Assembly (NCBI GenBank): GCA_019677205.1
Contig: JAAMXY010000947.1
Span: 1-50,676, forward strand
Direction: 5' to 3'
Length of the DNA stretch: 50,676 bases
Origin: Pinguiococcus pyrenoidosus
Taxonomy: Eukaryota > Sar > Pinguiophyceae > Pinguiochrysidales > Pinguiochrysidaceae
Positions 1 to 10,616 of the stretch are shown in pieces (positions within the stretch are counted from its first letter, which is position 1; each line of letters opens with the position of its first letter). Below the pieces are notes generated by a model. The model was not told the origin of the DNA and made no database searches. It worked only from the letters and a program-made list of their open reading frames with translations. The position numbers and the translations under genes were made by a program.

Positions 1-578
1 GGGTACCGGCGTGAAGGACAGCTGGCCACTCGACCCGCCTGGGGAGAGATACTCCAGATGCTTCGAAGCTGCTTACTTTGGCGCCAGTCTTCCACGATTC
101 CGCGCGCTAAATTCAGCATTCATTTCAGCAAGCACCGCAGCACTTCACTTCACTTCATCACTTCGCTTTCGAGATACAGTACCTGGGTAGATCTCAAGAT
201 TTCGAAGTCTCGGTTTTGAGCTTTGAGCGGGCGTTTCGGGGAGGATGCTCTATCGATCTGGAACAGGCTCCTGTCAACCAGATCGATACATGAATTCAGA
301 AAAGACGACCTAGACCGACCACAGCCGCAGCGCTTTCGAGTCGGAGCACTTTCATGCATGACGCACTGTACCTTTCGCGGCTTTCGGGTCGCCACACCCC
401 CGTGCGTCACAAGTCAATAGAGGCCGGCCCGCCTCTCTTTTTGCTTTGTCCGGGCGCCGGCACAGTGACGATGCCCCACAAGACATCTGGCTGGCCGGCC
501 GGGACGGAGCGAGACACGCACGAGCGACGTCCGTTGCCTCCATAAACCGAGTCACCGAGGATCATGCGTCGCCTAGCT

Positions 579-641
579 AGTGCCTTATACCTAGTGCCTA
601 ATACCTTATACCTAATACCTTGTACCTAGTACCTTGTACCT
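579..641. repeat. Degenerate minisatellite of ACCTTGT/ACCTAGT words
   Basis: Words of the type TACCTTATACCTAGTGCC and TACCTTGTACCTAGTACC follow each other for about 60 bp with single-base drift. This is a local tandem duplication in non-coding DNA. No function is suggested. Confidence 0.7.
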
Positions 642-972
642 GGCAGCACCCAGCGCCGCATCGAGTTGCGGCCGCATCGCTTGTTCAGCGCCGCGCAGAC
701 TATGCTGAATCTCTGTGCAGTTCTTCGCCGATGCCGCTCGAGCTTTTCGGTTTCCGGTTTGATTTTTTGCTCCCCAACGGTCACAACGGGCAGGGGCATC
801 TATGCTGGGTTGCGTGCAGTCTTGTCCATTCGATTGGTCAAGGTCGTATCCCCGTTCTTATCCACCCATAAGTCGGCAGGCTCCTGCCAGCTGCCACTGG
901 ATTTTGCGCGTTGGGCGTCGCGTACTTCAGCAGCAGCAATTCCACTGCGCTACGCGCGGCCAAGGGCAGCGT

Positions 973-981
973 TTTGGCGCC
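973..981 (+). promoter_or_regulatory. TTTGGCGCC motif upstream of the first gene
   Basis: This is an exact copy of a 9-bp motif that occurs six times in the window, always outside coding sequence. It ends 37 bp before the start codon at 1019. It fits the E2F/DP-type consensus TTTSSCGS; the link to E2F is inference. Confidence 0.4.
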
Positions 982-1018
982 ATGCGCTGCACATGAGGAA
1001 GGCTGCTGTTGCAGAGAG

Positions 1019-4000
1019 ATGAGCATGCGGCGCTGTACGTTTGCGCTGCTCGTGGCGACGGCGCTGGCCTCTGCGCAGGCCAAAGACGCACGGAAGTCCC
1101 TGGAGCTTCTGGACGCTTTGATCGAGAAAGCGCGTGAGCCTGGGACGCAGGACGATCTCGCTCCTTACCGAAGCTACACAAGGTATGCACGGTGTTGCAG
1201 TCTCCGTTGAGCGTCCAAAAAACGACCCACTTCCTGAGAGAGGGAGAGGGGGAGGCTTCGTTCGTCGAGTCCGCGCCATCTGAATCTCTTCTTCTACTCA
1301 ACAGCAAAGAGCTGCAGGACATCAATAGGCTGTCGCAGAAGCTGCACGAGCAGTGCGATGAGCTGAGCCGAATCAACACGGAGGAGAGACCATGGGAGCC
1401 AAAGCAGGTGGCAAAACCCAACGGCGAACCCATCCGAGTTGCGCTCGCGTTCTTTGGGGTGATGCGATCGTTGTCGTCCACCATCTGCAACATGCGAGCG
1501 CGCATCCTCAGGCCCCTCGAAGCGTCTGGTGTCCAATTCGAGGCGTTTGTGCACACGTTCAACGTGCAGAAGGTGAACAACGCACGAAACGCCGAGCTGA
1601 ACCAAACGCTTCTGTTGGGCGAGTGGCGGCTGCTGCCCAACCTGAAAGGCGCCGTGGTCTCCAGCCAGGAGCAGTATCTTTCTGACGACAACGTGCAGCT
1701 CATGGACAAGTACCTGCCGAGCACCTACGATCCGAGAGCGACCAAGTTCGCCTGGGGAGACGAGAAGACGGCGGCCTCGTTGCGGAACCTCCTGCGGCAG
1801 TACTACAGCCTCAACAGCGTGACTGCGCTCTGGAAGCAGAGGCACGCCGAGAAGCCCTTTGACGTCGTCTTCTGCCTGAGGCCGGATGTGGCCTACTTAG
1901 AGACGCTGAGCCCGGACATGGTCCGCTCGTTGGTCACCCTTCATGCGCAAAAGGAACGGCAGGTCTGGGCGTCACCGTCCTGGAGCAGCGGAAAAGGCCG
2001 AAACGATCGCATGGCTTTTGGAACGCCATCGGCGATGGAGAGATACGGAACGCGGCTAGAACGGGCAGAAGAGTATGTCCGGGATACCCTGCAGCCACTA
2101 CACGCGGAGAAGTTCCTCTTCTACGACATGCGAAGGGGGCAGGTGGACTTCGTGCGCGGCGCTCAGGGTCACAAGAGTCCCATGGACCCTTCGCTAGACT
2201 TCGAGGAGCGCTTCTTCAAGCTGCGCTTCCTGCGCATACGGTCAGGCTGCGTGCGAAACGACAAGCGATGCAAGTGCAACGCCGAAGGCCTTTGTGGGCC
2301 GTTCGTCGGCCCATTGGTGCGGTCGAACTGGACCGTCGAGAACCGGGACTGCAAGTTCTTCGCCGCCGAGAGCCCCGCGCTCATTGGCGCCTCGGCCACG
2401 TGGCTCTTCTTACCCCCTTGGGAGGCTCCCGAGGAGCTGTCAGACGCCAGAGCCTTCCAGCCGTCCGCCGTGCCGATCGACGAGACCGACAGGCATGGGC
2501 GAGGCGGGCGCCTCTGCGCGGACAGTTGGGTCGCCACCGTCAGCGATAGCAGGCAGGTGGAAAAGGAAAAGGAGCGAGACGACACGTGCCCGACCTACAA
2601 CGCCGCGATCAGCGACATCTACCCTCCTCTCCAGGATGCGGAAGGCGCTTCCGCAACGCCGCGGAAGGAGGAGTTCGCCGCACACGAGTTCGGTGGGCAC
2701 ATCAGCAGGCAGAAGGATCGGGACAAGATCTTTGAAGCCGCCGCCCATGCGAAAGCGGACTGCCCTTTCGGCCTCGCGGGCGCTGACGGCCTGTCGGAGG
2801 CCTGCCAGAAAGCGAAGGCCGCCACCAGCGGGTGCAAGCTGGTCGTGTACTCCCAAGCCTTCGAGGTCGAAGACGTCGAATACATCCAGCGCCCTCGGAA
2901 TACTGCGTCGGCTTCTGCGTCTGCGTCGGAGAGCGTGTGTTGGATTCTCTTTGTCCTCGACAAGTACACCAGGAGAGGGGATTCCAGCTTCTCTCCCACG
3001 CTGTCGAATCTTCTCGACTTCCTCTCGAAGCAGAAGGACTTCGGCATGCGGTACACGAAGACTGGCGTCCAAGCGTATCTCGGCCCCTGGCAGCTGGTGG
3101 TGATCAAGAGCTCACAGCTGCCGTACGGAACGGAGCGAGAGCGATCACGGACGTACTTCGGCAACCCGAGCTTCAGCGGAAGCGAGGTGGAGATCCTTCC
3201 GAACAAGATGTCGCCATGGTACGTGCAGCACGAAACCGGCATCAACGGAGCCGCTCTCAAGCACTTGGCGACATCCTCCTGCTTTTCGCACGCGCAAGCG
3301 ACGGTGTGGGTGCACCCTCGCCTGACGCTCGCGACCAACCCCTCCGCGTTGGTCAGTGACATGACGGGAGACGGCAAGGCGTGCCTCGGTGTCATGGAGA
3401 TGAACACCAAGGTTGTCAAGGGAAGCCTTGAGAATCTGCTGTGGAAGATCTCTGGATTCCTCGATGACACAGGCAAGCCGCAGAGGGAGTTCGAGGCCTT
3501 GAGCATGCAGAAGCAGGTGTATGCAGAGGAGCTCTACAAGGATCGAACGGCCTACGACCCGTGGCTGCTGAAAGTGACCGACAACAACGCCTTCAACCAG
3601 CACGTCGGCGACGAGACGAGGAACTTGAACCTCACGGATTCGGGTCTCCTCGTAACCTCCAACTCGAAGGCATGCGGGAGCTTCGTTCGTCGGATGGGCT
3701 GTATTCTCTTTGGGGAGTCGCACTGCTTCGGGGTGCACGACTTCGTCGCCGTGCCAACGATGATCAAGGCCTTCTCGAACGCGTGGAGATACGAAATGGA
3801 CAAGGCGGGAGTCGAGCAGCTGGTGCACGTGGCACCCTATCTTGAGGACGGGGTCACGGACAAGAGCCTCTTGCACTGGGACGTCAACAGATCGCCCTCG
3901 ACGGAGGGCGAGACCACCCGTGTGGCGATCCGGAGGGAGTTCCTTAGCGGCATTTGTCCAGCGTTTCGCGGTACGAGCCTCAAGGGTCGCATGGATCCGC

Positions 4001-5442
4001 GAGTTTCGTTTGGATGCGGAGTCCTGCATCGCCAAGAGAGGGTCACTAGCTTCTTGGATACGACCCAGTACGAGGAAGAGATCGACGCTGTGAATGCCCG
4101 GTGCGAGTCCTGCGCCGAGATCTCCCTCCGCCAAGTCCGGAAGACGGCCGAGAAGCTGAAGGGCTCCTGCGCGAACGTGGTGTTCACGGGCCTCTTCTAC
4201 CCCACCGCGTCGATCAGTCAGTTGGTCAAGACGTGGATGGGCGTGAAGCCGCCGCAAGAACGAATGCCAGCTGGCTCTGGATCGGAAGCTCCGTCGACGT
4301 GCCACGTCGCGCTGCTTCGGAGCTCGTCTCTGTCTGCGCTGAAGATGACGCTGCGTGACGGACCGTTCACCCGCGCGGGCATCTGGCACCTCCTGGGGAT
4401 CGACGATGCGCATCTGCCGTACTCCGAGGGGTCTTCCAAAGGAAGCACGCGGCTTCTCCGGCTTCTGCCGGGAATCGCTCACAAGATCTTCCCTTGGGCC
4501 AGCGCAGTCGTTTATGTGAACACGCTGAAGAAGTACGACTCGAACGTGGTGGAGATGCGCAGCTACGAAGAGGTGTACAACGGAGATCACTACTGGCAAC
4601 AGGCCATAGATGAGATCCGCGGATCTGGCGCGTGCATCGGCTTTGCCCTGTTCGACCGTCTCAAGCTGCGCAGGGCGGACCTCGACGTCGTACCTGAACT
4701 GGATTCTCATGGTTTCGACCGAACGATGAAGATGATGCTGTACAAGTACCTGTATCCGGAGTTCAGCCACGAGCTGCTGCCGAAGAAGTATCACACCCAT
4801 CTGTTCCTTCATCTGGGCTTGGATTGGGTTTCCCCCAAACAGCAGTCGAGCACGAAGCCGGCAAGGGCCGACGTGCACAAGCTTGGTGAGGCCGACGATC
4901 CCTGGGCGTGGTTCATCAGCATGTATGACGAGGTCCTGATAACGCTGGGCCAGACGAGCTCGAGGTGTGCGGCCCTCACGGCAACGTTCGGCTGTGCGCT
5001 CTTCCAAGAGAGCCATTGCACGGATGGCCCTTACGGATTCAGCCTGCACCACACGCTGCGCTCGGTTCTGGGCGTCCCGTTCAGCGAGCAGGAGGTGCCG
5101 GTGCTGCTCGACTTCAAGCGACGTCCGTCGGTGTACCTGTTTCCTCGCCACAAGACGCGGGCAAGGTCCCTGGCCGATCACGTGGAGAACACAGATGCGA
5201 TCGATCTGCGCAAGGCGGGCCTTTACGACGAGGTGATCAGGATGCTTCGCCTACCGGACGACGGCGAAGCAGGGAGCGAGTCTTTAACAAGTGCTTTTCG
5301 CAAGAACAAGGCATGCTACAATCGGATGGTGGCTTTCAGGGACGCAGGCGGACTAGTCCGCCCGTCAAAGCTTACTGACGTGCTCATCTGCGTCGACAAT
5401 TTGCGGCTAGAATCGGAGGCTGCGGCGTATCGATCGTCGTAG
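1019..5442 (+). CDS. Large secreted glycosyltransferase-like protein (about 1433 aa)
   Basis: Two exons are proposed, 1019-1182 and 1305-5442, joined across a 122-nt intron whose acceptor follows a clear pyrimidine tract; the phase (2+1) matches and gives a Ser codon. Exon 1 supplies a signal peptide (MSMRRCTFALLVATALASAQA), absent from the longer open frame beginning at 1192, which would read through the intron. Residues about 125-330 carry a FFGVMRSL motif and an FCLRPDVAYL motif that resemble glycosyltransferase-like proteins of algae and large viruses. Two later segments share a GC-x-LF-x-ESHC motif (about residues 853 and 1284), each preceded by a DPW motif, suggesting an internal duplication. 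A Golgi or secretory role is likely, but the substrate is unknown. The next gene is convergent, 178 bp away. The gene model is fairly sure, the function is not. Confidence 0.7.
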
Positions 5443-5620
5443 TGAAATCGTGGCTGAATCGCACACGAGGCGTCCAGCAAGGGGCGTGCGGACTCTTCCG
5501 CACTCGGCCTTCCGCCTGCCTCCGTTCCGTCAATCTCTTTGCTTTTGGCGGTAGACTTACATGACATACTTCATAATACTAGGACAACGATGAGGAACAT
5601 AGAAAGAGAAAAAAACAACC

Positions 5621-6739
5621 TCACTTCTTTCCTCCAAAGACGGTGGTGTACGGATCGTACTCCTGCCCTTCCTCTGCGATCTTCTTATAGTGCTCCGCAA
5701 GGGTGGTCTTGCCGTACTTCTCGCCTTCACCGACCGCCACCATGTCTTCCACGGCGTAGTACTTTCCGATGCGGCCGAACTCGGCGGTGTCTTCAAAATT
5801 GGGGAGGAAGCGGGCCAGGAACTCAAAACCGCCGATGATCACATCGAACAAGCTGGCCGGCACGGTCACGAACTTGGGGTCCTTGCCAACGGCTTGGAAC
5901 AGCAACTCCCCTTGCTGACGCATCGAGAGCGGCTCGTCCGGCCCGCCTACATCCATGATACGATTCTGCTTGGACACGTCCTGGAAGCAGTTCACCATGT
6001 ACTCGGCGAGATCCTTCTCGGAGATGGGGTTGCACTGCATGACGGATCCGTCGTTCTTCTCAAACAGGACGAAAGGTGCTCCCATCTCCACAACCTCCAG
6101 CTGGCCGCTGAGCGACTTGAAGAAGGCCGTCGGGCGGACGATGGAGTGCAGGAGGTCCGCACGCTCGGGGCTCGTGAGCGCGCTTTCCAGCTTCAGCTTG
6201 GCGTGCTGGAACTGCAGCAGCGGCTTCCGCACGCAGTAGGCGCTCAGCAGGACGAAGTGACTGCCGCCCGCTTCGCGCGCAGCGTCAATCACGTTCAGAG
6301 TGGCCTGGTAGTCTATCTTGTAGCTGTCCTCCTTGGAGCCCGAGCGAGATGCCAGGCAGCTCACGGCCCCCTGCACCCCGCCCGGTATGGAGCTCAGCAC
6401 CTTCTGCAGCTCCTGGGCGTCGCAGACGTCCACTTGCTTGACCTCGGCGCCGTCAAAGTCGCCAGGTCTCAGACGCGACTGGTCCCGCACGAGAGCCACC
6501 GTCTTGTAGCCCTGGCTGACGAGCTCCTTGACCACGAACTTGCCGATGTAGCCGGTGGCCCCAGCCACCACGACGGTGTTCTTGGACGGGTCTCCCATGG
6601 CTCTGGGCTTGGCCTCGGGAACGGCCGTAGCTTGGCTGCTGCATGCCAGCCGGGTCCGCAGCGGCGCCCGCGGGGGCGCAAAGGCCTCCGAGCCCGCCAG
6701 CAGGAGGCCCAGCAGCGCGAATCGCCGATGGAACGGCAT
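5621..6739 (-). CDS. DVR: Plastid divinyl chlorophyllide a 8-vinyl reductase
   Basis: This intronless gene encodes 372 aa. Residues 1-20 form a signal peptide ending in SEAF-APP, the phenylalanine-containing cleavage motif of red-type complex plastids, followed by an arginine-rich transit peptide. A Rossmann NAD(P)H-binding motif GATGYIG lies at 60-66. Downstream blocks SCLASRSG, KIDYQATLN, HFVLLSAYCVRKPL and the QHAKLKLE helix are typical of the plant-type (N-DVR) reductases that convert divinyl to monovinyl chlorophyllide in chlorophyll synthesis. Length agrees with the family once the presequence is removed. The start at 6739 is the only Met that yields the full bipartite presequence. It is convergent with the glycosyltransferase-like gene and divergent from the gene at 7387. 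Confidence 0.92.
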   Translation of the reverse strand: MPFHRRFALLGLLLAGSEAFAPPRAPLRTRLACSSQATAVPEAKPRAMGDPSKNTVVVAGATGYIGKFVVKELVSQGYKTVALVRDQSRLRPGDFDGAEVKQVDVCDAQELQKVLSSIPGGVQGAVSCLASRSGSKEDSYKIDYQATLNVIDAAREAGGSHFVLLSAYCVRKPLLQFQHAKLKLESALTSPERADLLHSIVRPTAFFKSLSGQLEVVEMGAPFVLFEKNDGSVMQCNPISEKDLAEYMVNCFQDVSKQNRIMDVGGPDEPLSMRQQGELLFQAVGKDPKFVTVPASLFDVIIGGFEFLARFLPNFEDTAEFGRIGKYYAVEDMVAVGEGEKYGKTTLAEHYKKIAEEGQEYDPYTTVFGGKK

Positions 6740-7386
6740 CTGGTGTGGCAGGGCGTAAGGAGATGGGGCCTTTCAGCTTTCAGCAAGGTTCTGAAACTCT
6801 GCAGCTGCTGTCAGGAGGCCTCGCCGTGTTGCGCGGGTCGGCTGGAAGGGTTGGAGAGGCGCTGGTGGCGGCGGACCCGTGGCGTCCAACCTGCGAATCC
6901 TACTGATTCAATCTCCGTCCTGTGCGCCATTTCGATATTGGGTATGGATCAGGAATCGACGCGACACTGGACACACGACAAGACACGCGACACGAGAGGA
7001 GGAGAGATTCGCCCACCAACGGGCGAGTCGGTGCCACCAAGAGAGATGAGCAAGTGTTGAACTTGCACTTGGTACTTGGGCTTTCGGTTGCGTGCCAAGC
7101 ACGCACCAGCCACGCCAGCTTCAGGCTTGAGAGAGACGGCGAAAAAGTCGGCGTCGTTGGAACAGCCAGCCGAAGTCCATCATCATCCCCGTCCTTCAGC
7201 ATTCGGAAGCATGTCTTCCGTCAACGACTCTCTCCATGCGCTTTTTTCCAGCAGTCACTGACTTCTCTATCCGCGGAAAGCCAGAGTCCGCGATTTGCAT
7301 GGTATCGTCCTGTACTACTCCTCAATAAGAACCCTTGTCACCAACCGAACTGAGTCAGCGAAATCCAACGTCCCCGTTGCGAATCA
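6740..7386. other. Divergent intergenic region (647 bp)
   Basis: The region separates two gene starts that point away from each other. I see no coding exon and no strong A/T island. It must contain both promoters, but I recognise no specific element. Confidence 0.5.
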
Positions 7387-8130
7387 ATGCGCGGAGTACT
7401 GTATCGGACGCCTTTTTCGCGGTTGGTTGCGGAGCTGAAAGAAAACGCCCGCTCAGCGATGAAGTACACCGTGCAAGTCGACCCGGCCAGGTCTCCCGCG
7501 CGCCGCGTCGCCAGCTCTCCGCTGGTGGACCGGGCGCTGCGCCACGGGCTGCAACGCGCAATCGACGCCGTGGAGCTCCGGCCCTCCGGCGCCATCGACA
7601 TTGAAGAGCTGCCGCCGGAGGAGGACGAGGAGGCGATCGACCAGGTGACCGACAGCCCCAGCAAGAACAAGTCTTGGTGGACCACGTATGCGTCGGACGA
7701 GGAGGGCCGAGAGAGGCCGCGAACGTCGGCGACGAAACGCAAGTCCCAGTGGTGGCAGTCCGGGGTCACTTCCCTCAAGGTGCCCAACCTCTCTTGGCGA
7801 TGCCTTACGGCGGCGTTGGCTGCGGCGTTGCTGGTCTCTTTCTGTGGCTTCTCCACACAGGGACCCTCCATCAAGGAGGTGATGGTGTATCGGCCGTGCG
7901 CGAGCGAAGATGGTGCAAGGGAGACCTTGGAGTCCAACTGTCTGATGACCTGTGTGCGATTGGTCCGGGAGGATGTGATCAAAGTGCAACCAAAGACGGA
8001 CCCGGAGTGGGGAGAGACGCCGTGCTTGTCGCTCTGCGGCCAATTGATAAACGTAGACTCGACAGACGCGACAGGAGCAGGAGCGGCGGCAGCGGCGGCG
8101 GCGGCGGCCGCGGAGAGCGCGCCAAATTAG
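7387..8130 (+). CDS. Single-pass membrane protein with cysteine-rich tail, unknown function
   Basis: This intronless gene encodes 247 aa and belongs to no family I recognise. An acidic cluster lies at 72-86 and a Trp/Lys-rich stretch at 95-125. One hydrophobic segment (about 138-155) follows, with no N-terminal signal peptide. Beyond the membrane span are five cysteines, four of them in two CxxxC pairs (185/189 and 213/217), and a tail of poly-alanine (about 232-242) encoded by a GCG/GCA repeat. The CxxxC pairs recall twin-CX3C intermembrane-space proteins, but the spacing and context do not establish this. A second Met at residue 25 is an alternative start. It is divergent from the vinyl-reductase gene and ends 184 bp from the convergent integrase-like gene. 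Confidence 0.6.
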   Translation: MRGVLYRTPFSRLVAELKENARSAMKYTVQVDPARSPARRVASSPLVDRALRHGLQRAIDAVELRPSGAIDIEELPPEEDEEAIDQVTDSPSKNKSWWTTYASDEEGRERPRTSATKRKSQWWQSGVTSLKVPNLSWRCLTAALAAALLVSFCGFSTQGPSIKEVMVYRPCASEDGARETLESNCLMTCVRLVREDVIKVQPKTDPEWGETPCLSLCGQLINVDSTDATGAGAAAAAAAAAAESAPN

Positions 8131-8156
8131 GCCAAAGCAATGCAACGGAAAGCAAG

Positions 8157-8194
8157 ACGCACAACGCACAACGCACAACGCAATACGCACAACG
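8157..8194. repeat. ACGCACA heptamer tandem repeat
   Basis: About 5.4 copies of a 7-bp unit lie in the short convergent gap between two gene 3' ends. A looser continuation (CGAAGAGCC, CGAAACGC words) follows to about 8255. This is a simple repeat; the copies are contiguous, so it is not a CRISPR. Confidence 0.75.
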
Positions 8195-8314
8195 CCGATC
8201 GCCGAGTGCATAATGCAAGACGCAGAACGAAGAGCCAAGAACCACGAAACGCAGAAAACCAAAAACACGTGTTTTTCAGCACCTCAGGGGTCTATCGGGG
8301 ACGCGGGCATCCTG

Positions 8315-9749
8315 CTACACAATCTGCATCTTCTGCTCTGGCTGGAGGGTGGTGTCGGGTTTGTTGGAGAAGAAATTCTTGTCTGCCTCTGCCACCGCGG
8401 CGGCCACATCCTATCAAAAAGCACGTACGACGAAAGGTGTCAGTGTCTTCGGCAAGCGAGTTGCGGCGGACCAGTTCCACCATACCTTGCCCTGCTCGGC
8501 GGCGCTGATGGCGGCGAAGAGGCCGTCTTCGGACAACACCTTGTAGGCGATCTCGCCGAGGGCCGTGAAGAGCACGGGCTGGGGCGCCTTGCTGTAGTAC
8601 AACTGGTAGGGAGAGAGGTTGTTGTTCTGGCCACTGGGCTGCATGTTCAGCTTCGCGTTGACGGCGAAGCATCCTCGGTGCCAGTCCTGGCGACTCTTGC
8701 TGCTCATCCACTCGTCGAGCGCCTGCCTGAAGGCGACGATGAAGGTCATGCTCGCGATGCTATTGCTCTCCGTTTGCGACCGGCCGAGGATCACGTGCGC
8801 TCCCGGGAACATGTCCTTGATGGTGTGGATCGCCACGCCGAGGAAGTCGGCGCAGTTCTGCGAGTACAGCACCGTCGGCACCACGGCGACGCTCATGATG
8901 GATTGGAGGCCCTCGGAGATGTACTCCTCGCTCCGCTCCCGGATGGGCACGGCGTGGCGGAAGCCGGAGAAGAGGTCGGTGTACAGCAGGATGTGCTTGA
9001 AGCCGTCGCTTTCCATGTGCGTCATCTCGATGAGGTCCAGCTGAGCGCGCGCGCCGATCGTGCTCAGGAGGATGTTCTTGATGTGCAGCGGCAGCTGCTC
9101 CGACGAGGAGCCCTTGTTCTTCGTCTTGGACTGCGCGCAGATGGGGCAGCAGTCCAGGAAGATCTTCACCGCGCTCTCGGGCACGCCGTAGTAGTCGTCG
9201 TCCACGGCCTTCTTGTTCTTCCGCAGCGCGCGCGCGTGGCCAAGCGCCTGGTGCTTCTGCTGGATGATGTGGTACACCTGCTCGAAGGTGGGCACCCGCT
9301 TGCCCTTTCGCCGCAGGTTGTCGCCCTCCACCGCGTGCAGCACGATGGTGTACTTCTTGTGCACGCGGGCTTGCTCCGCAGTGTGCGCCACGCCCGGTTG
9401 CCACGTGCTCAGGATCTTCACGAAGCGCGCGTACTCCTCGTTGGTGATGAGGCTGGTCCCCCCTTTCTTCGCCTTGTGAAACACCGGCGTGTAGCGCTGG
9501 TAGAACAGGTTGCGCACGGGGTCGTTGCTATCCGCACTGGCCGCCAGTGCCGCCGCGCACGCCATGCTCAGCGCGTCGCCCACTTCACCTTGCGCGACTG
9601 GCGCGGTGGCAACACTCAGAAAGCAGCGGCAACGTACGAGACGCAGCACACGGAAAGGACCCACCTGCAGACGCGGCGGCCGGCCCTTCGGGAGCCTGCG
9701 GCTCCACGATGGCCTCCGGCAGGGACATGGAGACGCCGGCCTCTTCCAT
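8315..9749 (-). CDS. Domesticated retroelement-type integrase protein with degraded catalytic triad
   Basis: Three exons (9749-9665, 9588-8486, 8410-8315) join in phase across introns of 76 and 75 nt and give 427 aa. Residues about 141-179 form an HHCC zinc-binding module (H141, H146, C176, C179). An integrase core follows, with D213 in LDLIEM and the conserved YTDLFSGF strand. Where active enzymes have SDNG the protein has SQNC (Q272). Where the catalytic Glu should follow, I align Ile306, and the nearest acidic residue is E302. A tail with SPYQLYY matches the end of the core in KRBA2-like proteins. No reverse transcriptase, protease or terminal repeat is visible nearby. Intact frame, proper introns and loss of two catalytic residues point to a host gene derived from an element, perhaps a DNA-binding or scaffold protein. 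Confidence 0.72.
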
Positions 9750-10616
9750 GGCGCTATGCGGGCGGCAGCGGTGAGCATGGTGCGCACAGGAGCGCCGCTG
9801 TGAGACAGGACTTACGTTAATGGATCTTCGGGACAGAAACGAAGGGGGAGAGCGCACTCGAGAACGGGCGCGAGGCGCCGGATACGAGTTTCGAGCAAAC
9901 GCACTGATACCCACATTCGCGTTGCGCCGCAGCGCGTTGCGCCTCCTGTCTTCGAGGCAAAGTGGGTTTGGGAGTTTTGGACTGTACTGTAAAACTTATT
10001 TTGAATTATGTATATTTTTGATTAAATTATTTTATAATATTTTGATTAGATCTCGACATAAATTTTGATTGAATTCTTTGAAATAAACATTAAAATTATG
10101 CTTCATTAACTTTTTCCCACAGCGTTTCTGCGTCGCCGGCGCGCTCCGGAGGACTCAAAGTCGTTTGGCGAATCTCCGCTGTATTTCAGGCTCATGGCTC
10201 CTTCTCCAACGGCGGCCACCAAACACGGCCCACATAGTCACGGGGCATTGTCCCTGCTGGCCATTCAATTTGAAGCAGGCTGCGCAGTCCTGCGTCAATT
10301 GGCACTTATGTATCTGTCCATCTCCTCTCCGTCCTTGATCACCTGACTCTTCGCAGGAAAATGAAAACTCATCTTCTTCACTTCTCCCCCAAAATACTGC
10401 AGCTCTCCAACGCGCTTCTTTGTGTTGTGGCGCGCCTCCGCGCGCCTCCGCCTCCCCATTGAGGATGATCCTCCGTTTCTATGTAGCACGAGATCCGGAT
10501 TCACGTTGAAAGATCGTTGAAAACCTGCTCGAAAGAAAGCGCACCAGCCCAGTGCGCGCTGTGCAGCCCAGGTCTCTCGCGTCTTTCGGGCTTCGCCCGA
10601 ACCCTCGCGGCACAAC
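9750..10616. other. Divergent intergenic region with A/T-rich island
   Basis: No exon is visible in these 867 bp. Between about 9985 and 10110 the GC-rich sequence turns almost wholly A/T, with three copies of TTTTGATT and an AATAAA-like word. The boundaries are abrupt. The island lies between two outward-facing gene starts and could be a bidirectional promoter core, a replication-related element or inserted DNA; nothing in the sequence decides. Confidence 0.6.

Larger units (their letters stand above)
1..1018. other. Non-coding left flank upstream of the first gene
   Basis: No convincing protein-coding exon is visible; the short open frames here lack family features. The stretch holds a degenerate tandem repeat (579-641), two copies of TTTGGCGCC (77-85 and 973-981) and a CCAAT-type box (GATTGGT, 832-838). 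It probably includes the promoter and 5' leader of the gene beginning at 1019. Confidence 0.5.

Noticed and set aside
1192-1304. ATG at 1192 as start of the first gene
   Set aside because: It reads through a sequence with a good pyrimidine tract and acceptor, and would lose the signal peptide encoded by the exon at 1019-1182.
3145-5181. 678-codon open frame on the minus strand opposite the first gene
   Set aside because: It is a GC-driven antisense shadow: Arg/Val/His-rich, no domain, and wholly inside a conserved plus-strand gene.
5690-7060. 456-codon plus-strand frame opposite the vinyl reductase
   Set aside because: It mirrors the codon periodicity of the reductase gene and lacks any recognisable motif.
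8157-8194. CRISPR-like short repeats
   Set aside because: The repeats are contiguous heptamers without spacers, in a eukaryotic intergenic gap.
8213-9820. 535-codon plus-strand frame opposite the integrase-like gene
   Set aside because: It is low-complexity Val/Leu/Ala/His antisense sequence; the minus strand has the zinc module and integrase core.
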